The translations under genes were made by a program, and so were the position numbers. Source: Myxococcus xanthus (GTDB lineage: Bacteria; Myxococcota; Myxococcia; Myxococcales; Myxococcaceae). From it: 64,000 bases of DNA. The notes beneath the pieces were generated by a model. The model was not told the origin of the DNA. It did no database searches and worked only from the letters and a program-made list of their open reading frames with translations. The DNA lies in assembly GCF_006402735.1 (NCBI RefSeq), contig NZ_CP017174.1:561001-625000 (forward strand), given 5' to 3'. Every line of letters starts with the position of its first letter. Position 1 is the stretch's first letter. Of this stretch, positions 25,228-31,945 are shown piece after piece.

Positions 25228-26388
25228 TCATTCCGCGGGCGCAGAGCCCTCGCGGTCATTCACCGGGGAAAACTGACTGGCGCTCCGTTCTTGCTCTTGC
25301 TGGGCCTCGACCCAGGGCTTGATACAGGAGGCCGGGGCGGCGTGCTCCACGCAGCCTTTCGGAGGCGCTTGCCCATAGAAGCCTCCACACTGCGTGAGAT
25401 TGAAGACAATGGCCTTCGCTGTCTCTGGGGCCCACTGCTCACGGAGTACCACCTCTGCGGCCTTGCGGCAGCGGGGCGTGTGTCGCAGGTAGAGCACCCG
25501 GTCCGACCACGCCCATTGAGTGTCCAGGTCCAATCCCCCGTCCTTCGGCTCCGGGAAGAACTCATCCACCAGGTCCGCCGCGCTCAGAGGTGCCTGTTGC
25601 GCTCGGTACACCGTCTCCGCGATGAACTTTCGGCGAGCCGTATGCTTCAGCTTCGTCACACGTGCACGTACGGTGGCGAGTTCCCGCGGTGAAAGCCGCC
25701 TCACCCAGTCATCCCGCTGGTCTTCGAACAGTCCCTCGCCGCGGCGTGCAGCCTCCAGCCAGGGCTTCCATTCCGGAGGTGCCGTCAGCCAGACGTCCAC
25801 CCGCTCCATCCGATTCGACGAGCGCATTCCTTCCGGATGGAACGTCTGGATGGCCAGCAGGACTTTGTCCTCGTCATCCCAGTTCAGGATGGAGAATGCC
25901 TCCGGCTCCAGCGTGAGCCACTTCGGATGTGCACAGCCCGCCGTGAGGAGTTGCTCTCGGCCCTTCGTGAAGGAGGGCTGCTCCTTCACCATCGAGGGGG
26001 AAGGACAGCGCTCCTTCGATGGAATATCCGGCACCTTGAGTATCGCTGCGAGGACCCGCCCTCCCTGTCTTGTTTCCTCCAGGTATTCACCCAGCGAAAA
26101 GCGATATTTCCCGCGATATTCCACCCGCATGGACTCGGTGATGTATCCGCCCGAGTCGCCCATCCACGTCTGCATGAACCGGGTTGTCACCATCGGTCCG
26201 ATGACACTCAGAATGTCGATGCGTGTATCCGGCTCTTTGCTCGGCAGGACAGGCCCATCGTCCTGCAACACCGTCATCCGCTGCGGGACACCGTCGACGT
26301 TCCAGGTCAGCACGCGCTGGGCAGGCTTCGGCCGGGCTGAACTCGCGGACCCTGGGCCACGATGACGAGCAGGCTGCCCAGACACCAC
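25228..26388 (-). CDS. Hypothetical protein, probably frameshifted at its signal peptide
   Basis: 386 codons from GTG 26388. No domain is recognised; the body has stretches such as TWMGDSGGYITESMRVEYRG and KLKHTARRKFIAETVYRAQQ, and a C-terminal part with Cys pairs (FNLTQCGGFYGQAPPKGCVE). The first 14 residues look unnatural. In another frame, an ATG at 26402 begins MNLTGWCLGSLLVIVAQG, a good signal peptide that points straight into this gene. A one-base slip near 26350-26365 would join it to SASSARPKPAQRVLTWNVDG. So the native protein was probably exported, and this copy may be inactive for export. Confidence 0.5.
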   Translation of the reverse strand: MVSGQPARHRGPGSASSARPKPAQRVLTWNVDGVPQRMTVLQDDGPVLPSKEPDTRIDILSVIGPMVTTRFMQTWMGDSGGYITESMRVEYRGKYRFSLGEYLEETRQGGRVLAAILKVPDIPSKERCPSPSMVKEQPSFTKGREQLLTAGCAHPKWLTLEPEAFSILNWDDEDKVLLAIQTFHPEGMRSSNRMERVDVWLTAPPEWKPWLEAARRGEGLFEDQRDDWVRRLSPRELATVRARVTKLKHTARRKFIAETVYRAQQAPLSAADLVDEFFPEPKDGGLDLDTQWAWSDRVLYLRHTPRCRKAAEVVLREQWAPETAKAIVFNLTQCGGFYGQAPPKGCVEHAAPASCIKPWVEAQQEQERSASQFSPVNDREGSAPAE

Positions 26389-26431
26389 CCTGTGAGATTC
26401 ATGGTGACGAGTCTACTTCGAATGATTCCCT

Positions 26432-26897
26432 TTGGACGAGCACGCCTCGGAAGTCCTCGGCCGCAAGCGCGCGGCCTTCCTCGTCACGGCCACCGAGAAG
26501 TACGGCGTGCCGTATGCCGAGGTGTTCGCCTTCTTCGTTCTGCACTCGGCCTTCGACGACGAGCTGCGCGAGGTGGTGCAGCGGCTGGCCCGTGACAAGC
26601 AGTTGGGGGAGACGCTGGGCGCCATGGCCGCCGTCCGCGAGGAGCTGAAGCGACGAGGCCTGGAGCTGGAAGGCTTCCCGGTGCGGGGAGAGAAGGCCGG
26701 TGACGTGCTGCGGGGGCTGGGGCGCGCGGGTCGGGACATGCTCTCCAGCAGCTTGGTGAGTGGTGAGGCCCGGTACACGGAAATCAGGGCGATGCGTGGG
26801 CAGATGCCACCGCCCCGGCGCCGATCTGCCTGACGCCTTCCGTAACGAGCTGAAGCGCTACCGTAAGGCGATGGGTCACTTCGGACAGGGGCTTTAG
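26432..26897 (+). pseudogene. Hypothetical gene fragment, frameshifted near its 3' end
   Basis: From TTG 26432 the frame reads LGRKRAAFLVTATEKYGVPY, AEVFAFFVLHSAFDDELREV and ELKRRGLELEGFPVRGEKAG, mostly helical with host-like codon use. It reaches a stop at 26833. In the next frame the sequence continues naturally with DLPDAFRNELKRYRKAMGHF and ends at a TAG (26895-26897), so a one-base change near 26815 is likely. There is no ribosome site at the 5' end, which may be truncated. Family unknown. Confidence 0.4.
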
Positions 26898-27020
26898 GCG
26901 GAGGAGGCAGCGGCTCGCCGCTTCCTGCCGTGAGCGTGTCTCTCAAGAGTGCGTTCATTGCCCACAGCGAGACCGTGGACTGGAACGCCGCTATTCAGAC
27001 CGGGGAACGACGCGCCGTGC

Positions 27021-27407
27021 TCAGCGTTGTTGCTGACGGGGCGAGGCCGGTTGGCCCTGCTGCGGGGCGCCGCTTCCGCTCATGCAGCGCTGCATCCGTT
27101 CCGCCATGCGCTGGACGTCCTCGACCTGACTGGGGTTCTTTGCGGTGAGGTGCAGAGTGGCCCCTTCTTGCGTCTGCTCCATCTGCACGTCCGCCATTCC
27201 GCGCATGGGGCAGTTCATTCCCGCGCCGCCCATTCCCTGGCCCATCATGCCGCTGCCCATCATCCCACAGGCGCAGCTTGGCTGTTGCCGTGTCGAGTCA
27301 TCCGCTTGGCGTCCCGCGGACGGTGGCTGGGAAGTCCCTTGGGCTTCAGCAAGTGTGCCGATAAGAAGTCCCGTGGTGACGAGTAGTCCATATCCAAGCT
27401 TCCTCAT
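27021..27407 (-). CDS. Secreted methionine-rich protein
   Basis: A 128-residue protein with a signal peptide (LGYGLLVTTGLLIGTLAEAQ). The mature part has a Met- and Cys-rich patch CACGMMGSGMMGQGMGGAGM then NCPMRGM, which could bind copper or another soft metal. A conserved helix VEDVQRMAERMQRCMSGSG follows, and the C-terminus is Gln/Pro-rich. Proteins of this kind sit near metal-resistance genes in some bacteria, but none is seen here. Start ATG 27407. Confidence 0.6.
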   Translation of the reverse strand: MRKLGYGLLVTTGLLIGTLAEAQGTSQPPSAGRQADDSTRQQPSCACGMMGSGMMGQGMGGAGMNCPMRGMADVQMEQTQEGATLHLTAKNPSQVEDVQRMAERMQRCMSGSGAPQQGQPASPRQQQR

Positions 27408-27768
27408 GCTAATTCCTCCCGGAAATTGGAATTGTCCACCTACAAAAACTCATGCCGGGGTCGGGAAATGGCCTGCTGCCCCTCCCGCCATGAAGCGGAG
27501 GCTGCCGGGGCATGGCTGTTCGCTTTCTCTCCGCGCTGCACTACGCGGCGCGGACTGGCGCGATGCCGTGCATTCCCGAGCGGCCGTACCACCGGGCCCC
27601 TATGTCAGGGAAGTTGTCGCCTCGGCGGATACACTGAGCTGCCGATGCCCTCTCGCGCGCCTCGCTCACTCGCCTCGACGCGCTGCCGAATGTGGCCTTG
27701 GCGCACCCATGACGCAGCGACCGAATTTCGGGTAGGCACAAGTATGTAGGAGCGGAGTCTCCGCCGGG
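27408..27768. other. Intergenic stretch, 361 bases
   Basis: Holds the promoter of the Met-rich gene and the second diverged repeat copy (27650-27735). No gene recognised. Confidence 0.4.
27650..27735. repeat. Diverged dispersed repeat, copy 2
   Basis: Matches 23421-23503 in order and spacing, from GCGCGCCTCGCTCACTCG to GCAGCGACCGAATTTCGG, with many substitutions. Confidence 0.5.
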
Positions 27769-28392
27769 TCAAAGGCCTTCAGGCATCAAACCGTGCTGCG
27801 CCACGACCTCACGAATTAGGGCCTCATCCTTCAGGACGATGCGGTAGAGCGCCCGGTAATGGTCGTTCGCCCAGAAGTCGAACACGCTCCTCGCTGTTTC
27901 CTTCCCGGCGGTGTTCTGTAGGGCGGCGTACTCCAGGTAATTGACGAGAAGGTGGAGATAGGACGACTCCACGTCCACTGCTCCCTCGGGGAATCCTGTC
28001 GGTAGGGTCGGATACAGCCCGTGCAGGGCCGCCATCGCGCGCTCGGTTTTCGTTCTGTTCGCGTCGAGGAACCAGTGCATTTGCTCATGTATAAAGGTCG
28101 AGAGCAGGTGCATGTCATTGTCGAGATGCCGCGTGTGGAGCGTCAGCACGGGATGGCTGTGAGGAATGGACCTCTCATTGACTCGGACCGTGTTCGTATA
28201 AATCCACGGGTCGACCTCGAACTTCTCCAGTAAACGGCGGAGTTGCTCGCGTGTCTTCTGCTCAGGCACTGAGTCGTTTGCCAGGGTGATTTCAAGTGGA
28301 GGGGAAGCCGTGCGCCTTTCAGAAGGCGCAACAGGGGGCGAAGTCTGACAGGCAAGTGTGAGGCCCACTGACAGCATCAGAATCACGCGCAT
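27769..28392 (-). CDS. Lipoprotein with an HExxH zinc-protease-like motif
   Basis: A 207-residue lipoprotein (MRVILMLSVGLTLACQ, lipobox LTLAC). The motif STFIHEQMHWFLDANR contains HExxH, typical of zinc metallopeptidases, where the two His and the Glu bind metal and activate water. A later acidic region GAVDVESSYLHLLVNYLEYA could supply the third ligand. The domain resembles small, membrane-tethered HExxH proteins of unknown substrate. It is monocistronic; start ATG 28392. Confidence 0.65.
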   Translation of the reverse strand: MRVILMLSVGLTLACQTSPPVAPSERRTASPPLEITLANDSVPEQKTREQLRRLLEKFEVDPWIYTNTVRVNERSIPHSHPVLTLHTRHLDNDMHLLSTFIHEQMHWFLDANRTKTERAMAALHGLYPTLPTGFPEGAVDVESSYLHLLVNYLEYAALQNTAGKETARSVFDFWANDHYRALYRIVLKDEALIREVVAQHGLMPEGL

Positions 28393-28614
28393 GAGTGCGC
28401 TCTAGCACACGCCTTCATGGAGCATAGAGGAGATGAAGCGGCAGGCCAGCCGCGAGCGTGGAGGAAGTCCGCCAAGCCCTAATCCCCTTCAGGGAAATCA
28501 CCGAAGGGTGAAGGAGGTTACGCGATGAGGAGGCAGGAGGCTTCGCATGGCGTGGCAGCCGAGAAGGCTGACGGCAGAGCAGTTGTGACGATTTCCACCA
28601 GGCCCGGTGAATGG

Positions 28615-28650
28615 GATTGACGTGTCAGCCTCGCCGCTGACATGTCAATC
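28615..28650. promoter_or_regulatory. Large near-perfect palindrome
   Basis: GATTGACGTGTCAGC, six bases, GCTGACATGTCAATC: 15-base arms with one mismatch. It could be an operator for a dimeric regulator or an old transposon end. No gene start is close. Confidence 0.45.
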
Positions 28651-28737
28651 GCATGTGCCAAGATGCTTCACGGCGACCCGACCAGGGGACGGGCTGATGG
28701 CACGTTGTGGTGCCGAGGGGCTGCTCGGGAGCGGGTC

Positions 28738-28742
28738 GTGTT
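28738..28742. repeat. Target-site duplication, left copy
   Basis: GTGTT, matched by 30051-30055 on the other side of the IS3 element. Confidence 0.75.
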
Positions 28743-28796
28743 TGGTGTAGCCCCCTGAAGAGTCGGACAGGCTCGTTCGGCTAGAAAGCGAGTCTG

Positions 28797-29201
28797 ATGA
28801 TGGAGAAGAAGACGACAGAGGTCGCCCCGGAGGCGGATGGTGCCGAGCCAGGAGGACGGCGGCGCCGTTACTCGGCAGAGGAGAAGCTGCGGATGCTCTC
28901 CGAGGCAGAGTCGCCCGGCAGCAGTGTGTCGCTGGTGGCGCGCAAGTACGGCGTCAACCCCAGCCAGTTGTTCCGCTGGAGGCAGCTGAAGGAGGCCGGC
29001 AGCGTGTCGGGGCTGAAGGCCGGCGAGGCCGTGGTGCCCGAGTCCGAGATGCAGCAACTCAAGGCGCAGGTGCGCGAGTTGCAGCGGATGTTGGGCAAGA
29101 AGACGCAGGAGGTGGAAATCCTGCGGGACGCGATTGCCCTGGCGCGCGAAAAAAAACTGCTGTCGCCCGCGGCCTTGTCGAAGCTGGAGGGCATGCTGTG
29201 A
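28797..29201 (+). CDS. IS3-family transposase OrfA
   Basis: A 134-residue DNA-binding protein. It has an HTH region (YSAEEKLRMLSEAESPGSSV then SLVARKYGVNPSQLFRWRQL) and a leucine-zipper-like helix (QQLKAQVRELQRMLGKKTQE) used for dimer formation. A run of eight A (29149-29156) lies within AREKKLL. A -1 slip there opens a frame that runs directly into OrfB, the usual way of making the OrfAB transposase in this family. Start ATG 28797 or 28800. Confidence 0.9.
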   Translation: MMEKKTTEVAPEADGAEPGGRRRRYSAEEKLRMLSEAESPGSSVSLVARKYGVNPSQLFRWRQLKEAGSVSGLKAGEAVVPESEMQQLKAQVRELQRMLGKKTQEVEILRDAIALAREKKLLSPAALSKLEGML

Positions 29202-30022
29202 GTGCGGTGTCTCGGGTGCTGGGCGTCTCTCGCTCCAACCTGATGCGCACTCCGGGACCTCGGCGGCCCCGGGCGACCGACACCGATGCCGACCACCAGG
29301 CGCTGGAGGAACTCAAGGCCGTTGTCGGCCAACGCGCCACCTACGGGTACCGCCGAGCCGGCGCCGTCCTCAACCGGCAGCGCCGCCAGGAGGGCAGGCC
29401 CGCCCTCAACCACAAGCGCGTCTACCGTCTCATGCGCCAAGGCCGCCTGCTGCTGCAACGGCATACCGGCAAGCCGACGCGTACTCATGAGGGCCAGGTC
29501 GTCACCCTCAAGTCCAACCTGCGGTGGTGCAGCGACGGCTTCGAGGTGCGTTGCTGGAATGGCGAAGTCGTTCACGTCGCCTTCAGCCTCGACTGCTGCG
29601 ACAGGGAGGCCATCGCCTTCCAGGCCGCCGCCCAGCCTCCCACCTCGCTCACCATCCAGGACCTCATGGCCGAGACGCTCGAAGCCCGCTTCGGCCCGGG
29701 CATCTCAAAGGCGCCTCACCCGGTGGAGTGGCTGTCTGACAACGGCCCCGTCTACACCGCCAAGGACACCCGTGACTTCGGCCTCAGCCTCGGCCTGCGG
29801 GTGTGCACCACGCCCGCCTACTCCCCCCAGAGCAACGGCATGGCCGAGTCCTTCGTGAAGACCTTCAAGCGCGACTACGTCTACGTCAACGAACTGCCCT
29901 CGGCCTCACACGTCCTCGCCCAATTGCCCCTCTGGTTCGACGACTACAACCGCTGCCACCCGCACCGCGGGCTGAAGATGAAGTCACCCCACGAGTTCCG
30001 TACTGCTAACTCTCATCCCTGA
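29198..30022 (+). CDS. IS3-family transposase OrfB, DDE integrase
   Basis: A 274-residue catalytic part of the transposase with the HTH_21 region (VVGQRATYGYRRAGAVLNRQ) and the rve DDE core: the first acidic residue in VHVAFSLDCCDREAIAF, the second in VEWLSDNGPVYTA and the Glu in AYSPQSNGMAESFVKTFKRD. The start GTG overlaps the OrfA stop (GTGA). It ends within the right inverted repeat, as usual. Synthesis is probably by frameshift from OrfA, by coupling, or both. Confidence 0.9.
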   Translation: MSAVSRVLGVSRSNLMRTPGPRRPRATDTDADHQALEELKAVVGQRATYGYRRAGAVLNRQRRQEGRPALNHKRVYRLMRQGRLLLQRHTGKPTRTHEGQVVTLKSNLRWCSDGFEVRCWNGEVVHVAFSLDCCDREAIAFQAAAQPPTSLTIQDLMAETLEARFGPGISKAPHPVEWLSDNGPVYTAKDTRDFGLSLGLRVCTTPAYSPQSNGMAESFVKTFKRDYVYVNELPSASHVLAQLPLWFDDYNRCHPHRGLKMKSPHEFRTANSHP

Positions 30023-30050
30023 GCCGTCCGATTTGACGGGGGCAACTCCA

Positions 30051-30382
30051 GTGTTCCTGTCAGTGTGTCGTTGGCGAGCAGAGACGAAGAGGAAAGGGGA
30101 GGCTCCTCGGGGGCAACCCGAGATGGGTCGAGCCTCCTGGTGAGCGTCAAGGTAGAGGTCGCGTGAGAGGGGGCAGCCGATGGGCTTCATCGCCGTAACC
30201 GTCCGGCGAGCGACGTGCCGAGAGCCCTTGAAGGGGGTAACCGACCGACGGTCGGCGTGCAGCGGGTGCACGCATCCGCTCGCGCAGCGTGGTAGCCGCG
30301 CACATGAGTGCCTGACCGCAGAGGCTTGCGTGGATTCAGGATGAGTCGGGTGCGGAGGCGGAGGACGGGCGCCAGCGGTGCG
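30051..30382. other. Intergenic stretch, right half of the interrupted locus
   Basis: Starts with the second GTGTT target copy. It contains several inverted repeats, for example GCGTGCAGCGGGTGCACGC at about 30257, but I recognise no gene or RNA family. Confidence 0.4.
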
Positions 30383-30444
30383 GCTGCCACGCACCTGATG
30401 GGAGCGCGGCCTGGGCAGGCGTGTGCCCCAAGGGGGCTCAAGCG
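30383..30444 (+). repeat. Short piece of the IS91 3' non-coding region (copy E)
   Basis: 62 bases from GGCTGCCACGCACCTGATGG to GGGGGCTCAAGCG, the same as in remnants A, C and D. It is joined directly to the IS630 pseudogene. Confidence 0.7.
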
Positions 30445-31417
30445 CACCCCTTTCAAGGTACGGTGCGCAACGTCCAGCGCTTCCTGGCGCGCTACCGGGC
30501 AGGGGGCCTGGACGGGCTGAAGATTCAGTGGGCGCCGGGCAGAACGCCCCTGATTCCCGAGGCGCTCGCGCCCCTCATCCTGGACTGGGTGCGCAAGGGG
30601 CCCAGGGCGTGCGGCCTCAAGCGCGCCAATTGGACTCATGCGGCCCTGGCCGACTTCCTGTACCAGCGAACGGGCATCCGAGTGCGTGAGACGGCCATGG
30701 GCGACTTCTGCCGCCGCCGTGGCGTGCGCCCCTACCGGCCCACCTACCGCTTCCTGCGGGCCGATGCTGCACGCCAGCAGAGGGCGCTCGAGGAGTTGAG
30801 GGAAAAAAACGCCAGGCCCAGCGAGGCGTCATTGTCCTGCTGAGCCAAGACGAGGGACGCTTCCCCATGGTTCCTACTCTGACGGCCACCTTGGGACTCA
30901 AGGGAGAACGCCCCGTCGTGGTGCCCACGACTGCAAGGACGTGGTGCACACGTTTGCCGCCATCAACGTCATCACCGGTGCGGTGACCAACCGCCTCTCT
31001 GGCAGCTGCGTTGGCACTCGCCGCAAGGACGGCCTGTCCAAGACGAAGCGGATGCAGGTGGCCTTTGCGCACCACCTGCTCGACATCGCCCGCGCCTACC
31101 CAGCCGACGAGTACCCGGAGGTAGTCATTGTCATCGACAACGCGCCCTGGCACCGGGGGCGGCCCGTGGACTGGGCTTTGCGGCGCTACCCTCACCTGAC
31201 GCTGTATCGGCTGCCACCCTACAGCCCGCAGCTTCAGCCTGTTGAGCGGCTGTGGCGCCCTCTGCGCGGACGCACCACTCACAACCTTCTCTTCGACGAG
31301 ATGACCGAGCTTCAGGACTCGTTACGCTTGGGGCTCACCTACTATCGTGCGCGGCCCCAGGCGGTGCTCAAGCTTCTCGGCTCTCTCTGGAACCCGACCA
31401 CATCAGCCGAGGCGTGA
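30445..31417 (+). pseudogene. IS630-family transposase, truncated and frameshifted
   Basis: The first part reads RNVQRFLARYRAGGLDGLKI, then LADFLYQRTGIRVRETAMGD and RRRGVRPYRPTYRFLRADAA. Around 30806 an A7 run changes the frame, and the sequence goes on with GVIVLLSQDEGRFPMVPTLT. A further slip near 30920 leads to DCKDVVHTFAAINVITGAVT, EVVIVIDNAPWHRGRPVDWA and LPPYSPQLQPVERLWRPLRG. The last three are the DDE hallmarks of IS630 (D in QDEGR, DNAPWH, and E in PVERLW). The N-terminal DNA-binding part is lost at the junction with copy E. Some IS630 elements use a shift at an A-run, but the second lesion makes this copy dead. Confidence 0.75.
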
Positions 31418-31482
31418 ATGAGGACATCAAGAGGGCGATGGAGCGCGCGAACGTCACGGGAGCAGAGTTCGAGGAGGTCTAG
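31414..31482 (+). pseudogene. C-terminal gene relic
   Basis: Reads VNEDIKRAMERANVTGAEF, EEV and stop. It resembles the tail of small myxobacterial immunity-like or double-CXXCG proteins, but it is too short to assign. Confidence 0.25.
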
Positions 31483-31497
31483 GCGCTCGTAGGTCCG

Positions 31498-31944
31498 CTA
31501 GGCCCCGAGTGTTTTGCGCATGTTGCGGTGGGGGACGCCCACCTCGGTGTAGGGGTCGCCGAAGACGGCGTAGCCCAACCGCTCATAGAAGGGGACCGCT
31601 GGGGCGCGCGCGTGCAGGTGGACATGGGTGAAGCCACGCTGCGCCAGTTCCACTTCCAGCGTACGCACCAGCCGGGCACCCAGCCCCTTCCCCTGAAGGT
31701 GGGAGGCCACGGCCATCTGGAACAGCCGTCCGCCGTGGGCGTCCTCGGGGTTGAAGAGGACGCAGCCGAGCACCACCTCCTCCTGGTGCGCCACCAGGTG
31801 CAGGCTGTCCGCCTCGAAGGGAAAGGCGACGTCGTCACGGGTGTAGCCGAGCGGCTCGCGCAGCACGCGGAAGCGCAGCTCCAGCTCGCCCGTGTAGAGC
31901 GGATGCCCGGGGTGGACGAAGGTGAAGGTGGCGCCGGCCGTCAC
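31498..31944 (-). CDS. GNAT-family N-acetyltransferase
   Basis: A 148-residue acetyltransferase. It has the acetyl-CoA site in LFQMAVASHLQGKGLGARLV (the R/Q-x-x-G-x-G/A type loop reads QGKGLG), preceded by LHLVAHQEEVVLGCVLFNPE and followed by HVHLHARAPAVPFYERLGYA. The substrate is unknown. The start is GTG 31944, one base after the TGA of the TonB receptor gene (31946-31948), so the two are probably one transcript. It is the first gene of the well-ordered right half of the window, after the transposon-rich stretch. Confidence 0.85.
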   Translation of the reverse strand: MTAGATFTFVHPGHPLYTGELELRFRVLREPLGYTRDDVAFPFEADSLHLVAHQEEVVLGCVLFNPEDAHGGRLFQMAVASHLQGKGLGARLVRTLEVELAQRGFTHVHLHARAPAVPFYERLGYAVFGDPYTEVGVPHRNMRKTLGA

Positions 31945-31945
31945 G

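Larger units (their letters stand above)
28393..28742. other. Intergenic stretch interrupted by the IS3 element, left half
   Basis: 350 bases with no clear gene. A short frame at 28524 (MRRQEASHGVAAEKADGRAV) follows a possible ribosome site, GAAGGAGG, and might be a small peptide. It also contains the large palindrome at 28615-28650. It continued into 30056-30382 before the IS3 insertion. Confidence 0.4.
28743..30050 (+). mobile_element. Intact IS3-family insertion sequence with target duplication
   Basis: 1,308 bases. The left end TGGTGTAGCCCCCTGAAGAG and the complement of the right end TGGAGTTGCCCCCGTCAAAT form imperfect terminal inverted repeats that share TGG, CCCCC and TCGGAC. The flanking bases GTGTT (28738-28742) and GTGTT (30051-30055) are a 5-bp target-site duplication. 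Two overlapping genes encode OrfA and OrfB. This is the only transposon in the window that looks complete. Confidence 0.9.

Noticed and set aside
28393-30382. Group II intron or retron around the IS3 insertion
   Set aside because: The intergenic DNA has many small inverted repeats, but there is no reverse transcriptase and I could not match the domain V or msr/msd pattern.
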